This document shows, one piece after another, positions 12,399 to 21,422 of a stretch of 64,000 nucleotides of DNA (the stretch's first letter is position 1; each line of letters starts with the position of its first letter). The DNA is from Polyangium sp. 15x6 (lineage in GTDB: Bacteria; Myxococcota_A; Polyangia; Polyangiales; Polyangiaceae): positions 1-64,000 of the forward strand of contig NZ_JASBQE010000048.1 of the NCBI RefSeq assembly GCF_029960785.1, given 5' to 3'. Under the pieces are notes generated by a model. It searched no databases. It was given only the letters and a program-made list of their open reading frames with translations, and had not been told where the DNA came from. Made by a program: the position numbers and the translations under genes.

Positions 12399-13853
12399 CT
12401 AGGATGTGGGAATGGGATGCACCCCGTCGCGGATCCAGCCCTCGCTGATGTTCCGGAACGACGCCTCCGTGCCGAGCCCGGCCATCACCGAGGCGAGGCC
12501 CCATTGCAGGCGGTTCACGAACGTGAAGTCCTGCGGCATCTTCGGCACGTGCGGGATGTTCGGGATTGCCTCGCCTTGCTTGAAGGCCAGGCTCTTGATG
12601 CCGCGCGCGAGGTACTGCACCGTCTCGCGTGATTTCTCGCGCGAGCAGACCCAGGTGCCCTTCGTCGTGAGCGGCATCATGAGCTCCATCGTGTAGCTCC
12701 GGTAGAGATCCCAGGTCTCGTCGTTCGGATCGTAGCCGAGCACCTCGATGCACGCGCGATCGAACTCGACCCAGTCGTTGTCGAGCGCGGCGCGCATGTA
12801 CCGCTTCATGTCGTTCACGAGATCGGCCGGCAGCATCTTCACGCAGCCGAAATCCAGGAACCAGACGCGCCCGTCGGGCAGGAAGCGGTAGTTGCCCGGG
12901 TGCGGATCGGCGTAGAGCACGCCGTAGCGGAGCATCGACCGGAACGTGAAGCGCCAGATCGCCTCGCCGGCGCGGTTGCGCGCCTCCTGGCTGCCTTCCT
13001 TGCAGAAGTCGGCGTACGGCGCGCCGTCGGCGAAGCTCGTGGTGATCACGCGCCTCGTCGTGAGCGAGTGATGCACCTCGGGGATCAGGATGTCCGGCAC
13101 GTCCGTGTTGAGACGGCGGAAGAGGTCGGCCATCTCGGCCTCGCGCCCGTAGTCGAGCTCGGACATGAAGACGCTCCGGATCTCGTCGAGCGCCTGCTTC
13201 GCGTGGAGCTTGCGCGAGAGCGGCGCGATCATCGTCTCGAGCAGCGCGATGCTCTTCAGGTCGTTCTCGATCGCCTTGTCGATGCCGGGGTATTGCACCT
13301 TCACGGCCACGCGCGCGCCCGACTTCGTGACGGCGCGGTGCACCTGACCGATGCTCGCCGCGGCGAACGGCTCGCGCTCCCACTCCGCGAAGACCTCCTC
13401 GGGTGGCGCGCCGAGCTCGGTCTTTATCATCTGCGCCGCGGACTCGGCCGAGAGCGGCGGCGCCTTGTCTTGCAGCTTCTTCAGCGCAGCCTGGAATTTG
13501 TCCTCGTGACCGGGCGGGGCGAGGCCGTCGATGTAGCTCGCCATCTGACCGAGCTTCAGGGGCAGGCCTTTCATCTCGCCGAGCGTCTTCAGCATGGCCT
13601 CGGCGGTCTTCTTGACCTCGGCGGCCATGCGTTCTTTCGCCGCGGCCTCCTCGTCCTCGGTGCGAGGGCTCTTCGAAAGCGCGCGTTTCGCGCCTTCGAG
13701 GGCGAAGGGGATGGAGCGCGGCGCGAGGCTCGCGAGCCTCGCGATCCGGCCGAGCCGGGAGGTCGGCGGCTTGTCCTTGGGCTTTTCGTCGGCCATGCGG
13801 GGGCGCGGCGCCTTGGGGCGCTGCACCGTTACTTGGGCTTGGTCGACCAGCAT
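12399..13853 (-). CDS. ABC1/UbiB-family atypical protein kinase-like protein
   Basis: 484 residues. The family hallmark KxGQ is present as LPLKLGQMAS. The Ala-rich nucleotide loop AAASIGQVHRA is followed by VAVKVQYPG, then DPHPGNY and FLDFGCVKML as the catalytic and metal motifs. UbiB/ABC1 proteins are ATPases linked to quinone and lipid handling. Here no ubi gene is nearby and the partner downstream is selD. There is no obvious membrane helix at the C-terminus. Start choice between ATG 13853 and ATG 13796 is open because neither has a good ribosome site. Confidence 0.88.
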   Translation of the reverse strand: MLVDQAQVTVQRPKAPRPRMADEKPKDKPPTSRLGRIARLASLAPRSIPFALEGAKRALSKSPRTEDEEAAAKERMAAEVKKTAEAMLKTLGEMKGLPLKLGQMASYIDGLAPPGHEDKFQAALKKLQDKAPPLSAESAAQMIKTELGAPPEEVFAEWEREPFAAASIGQVHRAVTKSGARVAVKVQYPGIDKAIENDLKSIALLETMIAPLSRKLHAKQALDEIRSVFMSELDYGREAEMADLFRRLNTDVPDILIPEVHHSLTTRRVITTSFADGAPYADFCKEGSQEARNRAGEAIWRFTFRSMLRYGVLYADPHPGNYRFLPDGRVWFLDFGCVKMLPADLVNDMKRYMRAALDNDWVEFDRACIEVLGYDPNDETWDLYRSYTMELMMPLTTKGTWVCSREKSRETVQYLARGIKSLAFKQGEAIPNIPHVPKMPQDFTFVNRLQWGLASVMAGLGTEASFRNISEGWIRDGVHPIPTS

Positions 13854-13974
13854 CGTCAAGGGATATGGCCCCTCGCGCCGAGGAAATCATGCCGTAGACG
13901 GCCAAAGGCCCGCCGCGCTACCGTCGCACCCTCGTGAGCGGGCGCGCATGGGCCCGTGAACCGAGGAGCTCCCG

Positions 13975-14472
13975 ATGAAGCCTGCCCTTCTGGTCATCGA
14001 CGTACAGAAGCAATTTTTCGACGAAAGCCCCGAGACGGCTCGCTCGCTGAACGCCGCGATCGAGTACATCAATGCGGCCATCGCGCTTTTTCGCGCGAAA
14101 AACCTGCCCGTCATCTGCGTGCAGGACGTGGACGAAGAGGACAAACGGGTCCCGGGCGCCCCGAGCTTCGACGTGCCCGAGAGCGTGAAGGTCCTCCCGT
14201 CGGACCTGCACATTCACAAGACGTACGGCAATTCGTTCAACAAGACGCCCCTCGCGGGCGCTCTGCGCGAGCTCGGCGTCGACACCGTCATCCTCACCGG
14301 GTATTGCGCCGAGTATTGCGTGCTTTCCACCTATCGCGGCGCGCAGGATCACGACTTCACGCCGATCGTCCTTCGTGGCTCGCTCGCGAGCGGCGTCGCG
14401 GAGAACATTGCCTTCGTGGAGCGCATCGGCGACGTCATCTCGTATGGCGCGCTCCGGCGCGTGCTCGGCTGA
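13975..14472 (+). CDS. Isochorismatase-family cysteine hydrolase
   Basis: 165 residues, compact as usual for the family. The triad is visible: Asp9 in LLVIDVQKQFF, Lys82 in HIHKTYGNSF, and Cys115 in TGYCAEYCV, with the following STYRGA helix. The family includes nicotinamidases, isochorismatases and carbamoylases; the short length and the absence of a metal-binding DxHxxH motif argue against a classical nicotinamidase. GAGGAG lies 6 nt before the ATG. It stands alone, 57 bp before the prolyl oligopeptidase. Substrate unknown. Confidence 0.9.
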   Translation: MKPALLVIDVQKQFFDESPETARSLNAAIEYINAAIALFRAKNLPVICVQDVDEEDKRVPGAPSFDVPESVKVLPSDLHIHKTYGNSFNKTPLAGALRELGVDTVILTGYCAEYCVLSTYRGAQDHDFTPIVLRGSLASGVAENIAFVERIGDVISYGALRRVLG

Positions 14473-14529
14473 TCACGCGCCGCTCGACGACGTGGACGGG
14501 CCCGCGCGATCTCGGGTAAAACGGACGGC

Positions 14530-16743
14530 ATGCGCGTCCTTCCTCCGGCCTTCCTCGCCGCGCTCCTCGCCTCGGCGTGCTCCTCGGCGCCTCCGCCTCC
14601 GCCTCCTGAGCCCGTGGCCTCGTCCGCGCCTCTGCCCCCGTCCGCGGCGCCCTCTGCGTCGGCGCCTGCGCCTGCGGGGCCGCCCGTCGCGGCCGTGAAG
14701 GAGACCCGGGACGAATATTTCGGCAAGGAGATCCTCGATCCTTATCGGTGGATGGAGACCGATTCGCCCGAGTTTTCCGCCTGGATGAAGGGGCAATCGG
14801 ATCACACGCGCAAGGTCCTCGACGCGATCGAGGTCCAGGCCCGGCTCCGTGCGCGTGTGCGGGAGCTCGACAATGCGGGGGCCCGCGTCGCCAACGTCCA
14901 GCGCTGGGGCGGCAAGACGTTCTCCTTGGAGGCCGAGCCCGGCCGCGACAATTACAAGCTCTACGTCCGCGAGGGCCTCTTCGCGGACAAACGCCTCCTC
15001 GTCGACCCCGAGGCGCTCTCGAAGGACGGCGCCCACGTCTCGATCGATTATTACAGCCCGTCCTACGACGCGAAATACGTCGCCTATGGCCTCTCCCAGG
15101 GCGGCTCCGAGATGAGCTCCATCCACGTGCTGGAGACCACGACGGGCAAGGAGCTATCGGACGTCATCGACCGGGCGCGTTATGCGAACGTCTCCTGGCT
15201 CGACGGCAAATCGTTCCTCTACAAGCGGGGCCGCAAGCTCCCGGAGGGCGCGCCCGCCACGGAGCGATTCACGAAGGCCCGCGTCCATTTGCACGTCCTC
15301 GGCCAGGATCCCGAAAAGGACGAGCCGCTCTTCGGCTCGGGCGTTTCGTCCGAGATCCCCGTGCCCGACGAAGCGTTCCCGCTCCCCTACGCGCCCGCGT
15401 CGAGCCCGTACGCGTTCGTCAGCCTGGAACACGGCGTGCAGCCGGAAGTATCGCTCTATTACGCGCCGAAAAAATCTCTCAAAGGCGCGAAAACGCCCTG
15501 GAAAAAGCTCGTCGATTCGAAGGACGAGATCACCGGATTCGAAATCCACGGCGACGACCTCTTCCTCGTCTCGCACCACGGCGCCTCCCGCTCGAAGGTC
15601 CTCCGTACGAGCCTCAAAAAGCCCGATCTCGCGAAGGCGGCGGAGGTCGTCCCGGCGAGCGAGGCCGTCGTCTCCTGGATCGGCGCCGCGAAGGACGCGC
15701 TTTACGTGCGCAAGCTCGACGGCGGCATCGGCCGCCTCTTTCGCGTGCCGTTCGATAAGGGCAAACCCGAGCCGGTCGAGCTCGGTGGGGAGGGCTCGGT
15801 GCGCGGGTTCGTCACGGAGGCGTCGATCCCCGGCGCCCTCGTCCGCCTCGACGCGTGGACCGCGGCGCCGCGGATGCTCGCGTTCGATCCCGCGAAGAAA
15901 TCGGCCGAGGTCACGCCGATCATTCCGCCCTCGTCCGTCGTCTTCAAGGACATCGTCGCCACGGAGACGAAAGCGAAGAGCGCGGACGGCACGCTCGTGC
16001 CGCTTTCCATCATTCATGCGAAGGACCTGCCGCGCGACGGGAAGAACCCCACGTACCTCAATGGCTACGGCTCGTATGGTTCGGTCTACGAGCCCTCGTT
16101 CGAGCCGATGAACCTCGCCTGGCTCGAGCGCGGCGGCATCGTGGCCGTCTGCCACGTCCGCGGCGGCGGCGAATACGGGGAGGACTGGCACCGCGCGGGC
16201 AAGCTCGCGACGAAGCCGAACACGATCGCCGATTTCGTGGCGTGCGCCGAGCACCTCGTGGCCGAGAAGTGGACCTCGCCCGCGCACCTCGCCGGACAGG
16301 GCACGAGCGCCGGCGGCATCATGATCGGCGGCGCGATCGTCCGCCGGCCCGATCTCTTCGGCGCCGCCGTGATCCGCGTGGGCATGGTGAACGCCCTGCG
16401 ATTCGAGCAGATCCCGATCGGACCCTTCAACACGGGCGAGTTCGGCACGGTCACCACGAAAGAGGGCTTCGACATGCTGCTCGCGATCGACGCGTATCAC
16501 GCGGTGGAGAGAGGCAAAAAGTACCCCGCGGTGCTCCTCACGACGGGCATCACCGATCCGCGCGTCTCGCCCTGGCAAATGGCGAAGATGGCGGCGAAGT
16601 TGCAAGCCGTGCGCGGGGAAAACCCGATCCTGTTGCGGGTCGATTACGGCTCGGGACACGGGAACGGCTCGACGAAGACGCAACGCGAGGAGGAGCTCGC
16701 GGACGTGTTTTCGTTCCTGACCTGGAGGATCGGGCGGAAATGA
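14530..16743 (+). CDS. Prolyl oligopeptidase (S9) lipoprotein
   Basis: 737 residues. A short signal ends in a lipobox-like ASAC (Cys17), followed by a Pro/Ala linker to about 55, so the enzyme is probably anchored in the envelope. The N-terminal beta-propeller starts at DEYFGKEILDPYRWME. The catalytic domain has Ser593 in GQGTSAGG, Asp676 in TGITDPRVSPWQ and His710 in GSGHGNG, with the oxyanion segment GGGEYGEDWH. It should cleave peptides after proline. The GNAT gene downstream starts within its stop codon (ATGA). Confidence 0.93.
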   Translation: MRVLPPAFLAALLASACSSAPPPPPPEPVASSAPLPPSAAPSASAPAPAGPPVAAVKETRDEYFGKEILDPYRWMETDSPEFSAWMKGQSDHTRKVLDAIEVQARLRARVRELDNAGARVANVQRWGGKTFSLEAEPGRDNYKLYVREGLFADKRLLVDPEALSKDGAHVSIDYYSPSYDAKYVAYGLSQGGSEMSSIHVLETTTGKELSDVIDRARYANVSWLDGKSFLYKRGRKLPEGAPATERFTKARVHLHVLGQDPEKDEPLFGSGVSSEIPVPDEAFPLPYAPASSPYAFVSLEHGVQPEVSLYYAPKKSLKGAKTPWKKLVDSKDEITGFEIHGDDLFLVSHHGASRSKVLRTSLKKPDLAKAAEVVPASEAVVSWIGAAKDALYVRKLDGGIGRLFRVPFDKGKPEPVELGGEGSVRGFVTEASIPGALVRLDAWTAAPRMLAFDPAKKSAEVTPIIPPSSVVFKDIVATETKAKSADGTLVPLSIIHAKDLPRDGKNPTYLNGYGSYGSVYEPSFEPMNLAWLERGGIVAVCHVRGGGEYGEDWHRAGKLATKPNTIADFVACAEHLVAEKWTSPAHLAGQGTSAGGIMIGGAIVRRPDLFGAAVIRVGMVNALRFEQIPIGPFNTGEFGTVTTKEGFDMLLAIDAYHAVERGKKYPAVLLTTGITDPRVSPWQMAKMAAKLQAVRGENPILLRVDYGSGHGNGSTKTQREEELADVFSFLTWRIGRK

Positions 16744-17204
16744 TTCGTCGTCCTGGCACGTCCGACATCAAAGCCGTCTTCGCCGTCGAGCGTGACGTCT
16801 TCGGCACGCACGTCTATCCGGACTTCTTCTTCCGACAGGCCCTCGACCTCTGGGGCGATACGTTTTTCGTGGCCGACGGCGAAAACGGCGCGCTCGACGG
16901 CTACGTCATCGGCGCCCCGTCCCACGAGCCCGGCGTGATGTGGGTGCTTTCCCTCGCCGTTCGAGGCGCGTCCCGGGGGCGCGGTATTGGCAAAGCGCTG
17001 ATGCAGGAGGTCCTCGCGGCCATGAAGGCCCGGGGCGTGGCCTCGGCCAAGCTCACGGTGCACCCGGACAATCGGGCCGTGACGCTCTACCAGAACCTCG
17101 GCTTCGAGGTCATCACGAAGGACCCGAATTACTTCGGCGAGAACGATCCCCGGCTCGTCATGGAGCTCCGCTTCACGGGAGCACCTCGATCGAATCCGGC
17201 GTGA
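16740..17204 (+). CDS. GNAT-family N-acetyltransferase
   Basis: 154 residues, a single GNAT domain. The acetyl-CoA binding motif is RGRGIGKALM, preceded by the strand VLSLAVRG and followed by AKLTVHPDNRAVTLYQNLGFEV, the standard motif A/B order of RimI-like enzymes. It overlaps the prolyl oligopeptidase by 4 nt, so it is translated with it. The end overlaps a convergent lipoprotein gene by 32 nt. The acceptor (a protein N-terminus or small amine) is not deducible. Confidence 0.88.
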   Translation: MIRRPGTSDIKAVFAVERDVFGTHVYPDFFFRQALDLWGDTFFVADGENGALDGYVIGAPSHEPGVMWVLSLAVRGASRGRGIGKALMQEVLAAMKARGVASAKLTVHPDNRAVTLYQNLGFEVITKDPNYFGENDPRLVMELRFTGAPRSNPA

Positions 17205-17559
17205 GAATGGGCAGCTCGCCTTGAATGAGGCATTGCTCTTGCGGCCCGCACTTGTGAATCCGGAGCTTGCCCCGCACCCGCACGCGTTTCCCCACCATCG
17301 TCGTCCGCCAATCGCGGCCGAGCTTCTCTCCCAGCACGTCGTCCGGGAGAAGCACGTCGGCGACCGCGCCGAACCCCTTGCTCTTGTAAAGCTCCCCCTC
17401 GCGTGTCTCGACGCCCTCTTCCGTCCGCTGCGGATTGGACGCGGCCTTTGGCTCCTCGGCCGCCACCGGGGGCGGATTCGTCGCCTCGCGACAGCCCGGC
17501 GTGAACACGATCCCGAAAGCCACGAAGCACAGGGCGAAACGGCGTGAAACGGCGCGCAT
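17173..17559 (-). CDS. Small OB-fold-like lipoprotein
   Basis: 128 residues from the ATG at 17559. The signal RRFALCFVAFGIVFTPGC ends in a lipobox-like TPGC. After a polar linker (about 20-50) the domain VGKRVRVRGKLRIHKC...QGELPILTPDSIEVLP looks like a small OB-fold beta barrel with a conserved Cys pair in CGPQEQC. An upstream frame extension to 17595 is possible. The last 32 nt overlap the end of the convergent GNAT gene. Function unknown. Confidence 0.6.
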   Translation of the reverse strand: MRAVSRRFALCFVAFGIVFTPGCREATNPPPVAAEEPKAASNPQRTEEGVETREGELYKSKGFGAVADVLLPDDVLGEKLGRDWRTTMVGKRVRVRGKLRIHKCGPQEQCLIQGELPILTPDSIEVLP

Positions 17560-17618
17560 GAAACACATCATGTCGAGCACGCTCGTCCGCGGCAAGCAGA
17601 GTATCCTGGCATCGCAGG

Positions 17619-18305
17619 ATGAATCCGCTCGAACGGATCAAGCGAGGGCTCGTGATGCGTGCCGTGGTCGCGGCCGAGGACGCCGCGCTCGGCCACGCGC
17701 TCCGGGGGCGCCTCTGCCACGCGCTCGGCCGCCCGGCGCGCGTGGAGCTTTATTTCGCCTTCGATGATCCCTACGCGGCCGTGGCCCTCGGCCCGCTGCG
17801 CGACGTGCTTCGCCGGCGTTTCGTGGATTTTTCGCTCTACCCGCTGGTCTCGCGTGGCATCGAGAACGATCCCGCGGCGGCCCATCGCGCGCCGTACGCC
17901 CTCGTCGATGCGCGGCGCCTCGCGCGTCGAACCGGCCGTGTCCTGAAGCGGTCCGAGCCAATCTCCGCCGCATCGATGGCCTACCTCGCGCGCCTCACCG
18001 AGTCGCTCCGCAAGGGCCCGCATCAGGCCGACTTCGCCGAAGCCGCGCTCGATGCCGTCTGGTTCGGCGAACGCTTGCCTTCGCCGAGCGACATGCGCGC
18101 GCTCCTCCAGCGCATCACGGGCGCATCGCCGTCGAGCACGTTTCGCGAGGATGCGGCGCTCGATCGGGCGCTCGCGAAAAACCACGCGCGCCTCGCCCGG
18201 CGAGGGCACTGGGAGTCGCCCGCGTGCTGGGTCGAGGGCGCGTGGTACCTCGCGCACGAGCGCATCGCGCAGATCGACGAGCGCCTCGCGAAGGGCGGCT
18301 TCTGA
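17619..18305 (+). CDS. Thioredoxin-fold protein of the DsbA / 2-hydroxychromene-2-carboxylate isomerase type
   Basis: 228 residues. The start of the fold, VELYFAFDDPYAAVALGPL, mirrors FFSFRSPYSYLAGPR of the next gene and matches the beta-alpha start of kappa-class GST/isomerase proteins, which lack a CxxC. The centre is helical, and the end WESPACWVEGAWYLAHERIAQIDERL corresponds to the cis-Pro strand and last helix, although the usual V-P-T is replaced by SPA. It is the first gene of a four-gene overlapping operon and ends 1 nt into the next gene. Substrate unknown; a divergent paralogue of its neighbour. Confidence 0.72.
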   Translation: MNPLERIKRGLVMRAVVAAEDAALGHALRGRLCHALGRPARVELYFAFDDPYAAVALGPLRDVLRRRFVDFSLYPLVSRGIENDPAAAHRAPYALVDARRLARRTGRVLKRSEPISAASMAYLARLTESLRKGPHQADFAEAALDAVWFGERLPSPSDMRALLQRITGASPSSTFREDAALDRALAKNHARLARRGHWESPACWVEGAWYLAHERIAQIDERLAKGGF

Positions 18306-18904
18306 TGGATCACGAGGTCGAGCTCTTCTTCTCGTTCCGCTCGCCGTACTCGTACCTCGCGGGGCCACGCGCGTTCGCCCTCCCCGAGCGGTACGACATC
18401 ACGCTCGTGTGGCGCGGCGTCAGGCCGATGGCCATGCGCGGGCAACCGCTTCCGCTCGCGAAGCAGCTCTACATCATGCGCGACGCGACCCGCGAGGCGC
18501 GCCGGCTGGGTTTGCCCTTCGGGAACATCTTCGATCCGCTCGGCGAAGCCGTCTTTCGCTGTCTCACGATCGCCGAGCACGCGGCCGACGTCGGCCGTGT
18601 CGGGCCCTTCGTGCTCCGCGTGTCTCGCGCCATCTGGTCGGAAGGCGCGCGCGTCATCCACGACGACGTGCTGCGCCCGCTGTGCGAAGAAGCTGGCCTC
18701 GGGTGGGACGCGTGCGTCCTGGCGATGGCGAATGCTTCATATCGAGAGCGCGTGGAAGCCTCGACCCGGCGGCTCGAAAACCTCGGCCACTGGGGCGTGC
18801 CGACGTTCGTGTTCCATGGCGAGCTCTACTGGGGTCAGGACCGCATCGAGGATCTCGAATACGACCTCCGCGCAGCGGGCCTCGACAGGAGAGACGCGCC
18901 GTGA
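18305..18904 (+). CDS. 2-hydroxychromene-2-carboxylate isomerase-like (kappa GST) protein
   Basis: 199 residues. The N-terminal VELFFSFRSPYSYLAGPRA carries the Ser of the S-P-Y motif that binds glutathione in the isomerase of naphthalene degradation. The cis-Pro segment is WGVPTFVFHGELYWGQDRIEDLE, close to the family consensus. The DsbA-type helical insertion lies between. The start ATG overlaps the previous stop by 1 nt and the next gene starts as GTGA at its end. Because neighbours are an acyltransferase and nadA, an aromatic-degradation role is not implied by context; only fold and subfamily are supported. Confidence 0.85.
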   Translation: MDHEVELFFSFRSPYSYLAGPRAFALPERYDITLVWRGVRPMAMRGQPLPLAKQLYIMRDATREARRLGLPFGNIFDPLGEAVFRCLTIAEHAADVGRVGPFVLRVSRAIWSEGARVIHDDVLRPLCEEAGLGWDACVLAMANASYRERVEASTRRLENLGHWGVPTFVFHGELYWGQDRIEDLEYDLRAAGLDRRDAP

Positions 18905-19845
18905 CCACCACGCGCGACGCCGACCTCGCCGAGATCCTCCACATCGCGCGCGCCGAGATGGCCGGGCACCTCGCGAAAGATCGCGGCCCGCTCGCTCATC
19001 GCGCCGCCGAGCTCGTCCTCCACCCCGCGGCGCTCTCGCTCGCGAAAAACCTCGTCGCGTTCGATCACGACCTCGTGCGACTCGGCTCGCTCCGCCGCGC
19101 CTCGCTCGCGATGCTCGATCGATACGGCGTGCGCGCGCGCATCCTCGACGCCTCGGGCGGCCCGCGCGACCTCGCCGCGCGACGAGCTGCTTTGCCTGAG
19201 CGTGGCCCGCTCCTCGTCGTATCGAACCATCCTGGCCTCTACGACGCCCTCGCGCTCTTCTCGGCGGTGGGTCGCGACGACCTCGCCGTCATCGCCGCCG
19301 CGCGTGATCTGCTCTTCGCCTTGCCCCACGTCCGCAAGCACCTCCTCTCCGCGCCGCCCGACGCGCGCGCCGGCCTCACGCTCCGCGCGGCTGCGCGTCA
19401 CCTCACCCGCGGCGGCGCGCTCCTGCATTTCCCCGCGGGCTGCATCGAGCCCGACCCGCGCCTCGTTCCTCCCGGCGAGAGCGCGCTCCACGCCTTCCAG
19501 CCCGGACTCGACGCGCTCCTCGCGATGGCTTCCCGCGCGCGGCCCGACCTCGTCGTCGTGCCCGTGATCGTCTCGGGTGTGGTCTCGCTCCGCGCGCGCG
19601 CCGTCGCCTCTGCGCTCGCGGGCCGCGCGGGTTTGACCGACGCGTTCGTTCCGCTCCTTCAGCTCACGCTCCCTGGCTTCGGGGACGTCGACGTGCGTGT
19701 CACGATCGGCCCCGCGCTCGACGTCGCTTCTCTCGGCGCCGAGCCCTCCACGCTCCTTCGTGATGCCCTCGAACACCTTGCCCGCGACGCGTCGCACCCC
19801 CCTGGCGCGGCGCCCGCGGAGCCTCTACGTTGGGCCCCACGATGA
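18901..19845 (+). CDS. PlsC-like acyltransferase
   Basis: 314 residues from the GTG at 18901, which overlaps the previous stop by 4 nt. The acyltransferase motif NHx4D appears as [12 protein letters not shown], and a motif III-like [11 protein letters not shown] follows about 80 residues later (a Glu-to-Ala change from the usual FPEG). [11 protein letters not shown] corresponds to motif IV. No clear membrane helix is present, so it may be a peripheral glycerolipid or phosphate acyltransferase. The next gene nadA starts inside its stop codon. The acyl acceptor is unknown. Confidence 0.78.
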   Translation: MTTTRDADLAEILHIARAEMAGHLAKDRGPLAHRAAELVLHPAALSLAKNLVAFDHDLVRLGSLRRASLAMLDRYGVRARILDASGGPRDLAARRAALPERGPLLVVSNHPGLYDALALFSAVGRDDLAVIAAARDLLFALPHVRKHLLSAPPDARAGLTLRAAARHLTRGGALLHFPAGCIEPDPRLVPPGESALHAFQPGLDALLAMASRARPDLVVVPVIVSGVVSLRARAVASALAGRAGLTDAFVPLLQLTLPGFGDVDVRVTIGPALDVASLGAEPSTLLRDALEHLARDASHPPGAAPAEPLRWAPR

Positions 19846-20795
19846 GCGAAACCGTCCGAGGCAAGATCGACCCGAGCCTCGATCTCGAGGCCGAGATCGT
19901 GCGGCTCAAGAAGGAACGCAACGCCGTCCTGCTCGCCCACTACTACCAGGAGGGCGACATCCAGGATCTCGCGGACTTCCTCGGCGACTCGCTCCAGCTC
20001 GCCCAGCAGGCGAAGAAGACCACGGCCGACGTCATCCTCTTCGCGGGCGTGCACTTCATGGCCGAGACCGCGAAGATCCTGAACCCCGATCGCATCGTCG
20101 TCGTCCCCGACCTCGAGGCCGGATGCTCGCTCGCCGACGGCTGCCCGGTCGACAGGTTCCGCGCCTGGCGCGCGAAGTACCCCGACGCCGTCTCGATCAC
20201 GTACATCAACTGCACGGCCGAGGTGAAGGCCGAGAGCGACTACATCTGCACCTCGTCGAACGCCGAGAAGATCGTCCGCGCGATCCCCGAGGACAAGGAG
20301 ATCCTCTTCGCGCCCGACAAGAACCTCGGCCGCTGGCTCGAGCAGAAGACCGGCCGAAAGATGCGCCTCTGGCAGGGCAGCTGCGTCGTGCACGAGACCT
20401 TCAGCCTGCGCAAGATCATCGCCCTCCGCGAGCAGCACCCCGCGGCCAAGCTCATCGCGCATCCCGAGTGCGAGGAGCCGATCCTGCGCATGGCCGCGTT
20501 CATCGGCTCGACCACCGCGCTGCTCAAGTACACGCAGACCGACGACGCCGAGGCCTACATCGTCGCGACCGAGAGCGGCATCGTGCACCAGATGCGCAAG
20601 GCCTCGCCGCACAAGACGTTCATCGAGGGGCCGCCCGAGAAGAACTGCGCCTGCAACGAGTGCCCCTTCATGCGCCTCAACACGATGGAGAAGGTCTACC
20701 TCGCGCTGCGCGACCTCGAGCCCCGCATCGAGATGCCCGCCGCGCTACGCGAGCGCGCGCGCCTGCCGATCGACCGCATGCTGGCGCTTTCCTGA
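19842..20795 (+). CDS. nadA: Quinolinate synthase
   Basis: 317 residues. It condenses iminoaspartate with dihydroxyacetone phosphate to quinolinate in de novo NAD synthesis, using a 4Fe-4S cluster. The opening [37 protein letters not shown] and the cluster cysteines in [21 protein letters not shown] and CACNECPFM are all present. The ATG overlaps the acyltransferase stop by 4 nt. nadB and nadC are not in the window. Confidence 0.97.
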   Translation: MSETVRGKIDPSLDLEAEIVRLKKERNAVLLAHYYQEGDIQDLADFLGDSLQLAQQAKKTTADVILFAGVHFMAETAKILNPDRIVVVPDLEAGCSLADGCPVDRFRAWRAKYPDAVSITYINCTAEVKAESDYICTSSNAEKIVRAIPEDKEILFAPDKNLGRWLEQKTGRKMRLWQGSCVVHETFSLRKIIALREQHPAAKLIAHPECEEPILRMAAFIGSTTALLKYTQTDDAEAYIVATESGIVHQMRKASPHKTFIEGPPEKNCACNECPFMRLNTMEKVYLALRDLEPRIEMPAALRERARLPIDRMLALS

Positions 20796-20822
20796 GTCAC
20801 CAGACCCGCCGCTTCTTCGACC

Positions 20823-21248
20823 TCAAAGCTTCGATGGGGCGTCCCGCTTCCCGGTCGCGAGCGTGCGCACGAGCGCGCGCAGCTCGGACGGGTCGTAGGG
20901 TTTTTCGAGGAGAAGGTTTTCTACGCGCGCGAAGAAGGCGCGCACCTCGCTCGTGAACGCGGCGCCCGTGAGGAACACGATCCGCTTCGCGACCTCGGGC
21001 GCCGTCTCGAGCAGCCGCTCGTAGAGCTCGAACCCGTTCATCACCGGCATCCGCACGTCACAGAGCACCACGTCGAAGCGCGCGCCCGCCTCCACCGCCG
21101 CAAGCGCTTCGAGCCCGTTCGACACCGAGATCACCTCGTGCTCGCTGCTGAGCAGCCGCCGGATCGAAGTCACGATGAACGGCTCGTCGTCGACGAGCAG
21201 CACGCGTGATCGCCGTGCGGAGCCCCCTTGTTCCGCCGTCGTTCCCAT
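20823..21248 (-). CDS. Single-domain response regulator
   Basis: 141 residues from the ATG at 21248, essentially one receiver domain. The acidic pocket is in VLLVDDEPF, the phospho-acceptor Asp in VVLCDVRMPVMNG, the Thr in FLTGAAF, and the Lys in LLEKPYDPSELR. There is no output domain, so it works through protein contacts, as in phosphorelay or CheY-type regulators. The frame runs open to 21398 but the domain starts after the chosen ATG. No histidine kinase is adjacent; the partner is elsewhere. Confidence 0.9.
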   Translation of the reverse strand: MGTTAEQGGSARRSRVLLVDDEPFIVTSIRRLLSSEHEVISVSNGLEALAAVEAGARFDVVLCDVRMPVMNGFELYERLLETAPEVAKRIVFLTGAAFTSEVRAFFARVENLLLEKPYDPSELRALVRTLATGKRDAPSKL

Positions 21249-21422
21249 CGTCCTGCCAATGAACCCCACTCGCGCTCCAGGAATTCCATTACGTCGCGCA
21301 TCACAGAGCATTGCGCAAGCGCCAAAGCACGCGTGCGGCATTTTGCCACGGTGTGCCAATGGGTTGACACCGAAGTTCCGTGTCGTAATGACACGCAATG
21401 GCGCAGCGGGCGGGCGAAATCT

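Noticed and set aside
15154-16683. 500-codon frame antisense to the prolyl oligopeptidase
   Set aside because: Same shadow effect; the sense frame has a full catalytic triad.
21343-21359. Possible sigma-54 promoter (TTGGCAC with a downstream GC) upstream of the response regulator, minus strand
   Set aside because: The GG-to-GC spacing is 9 rather than 10 and the TTGC part is not matched, so it fails the strict consensus.
21365-21394. TTGACA followed by TAATGA on the plus strand, with a GTGTC/GACAC palindrome
   Set aside because: No plus-strand gene starts downstream; both neighbours are on the minus strand, so a promoter there has no target.
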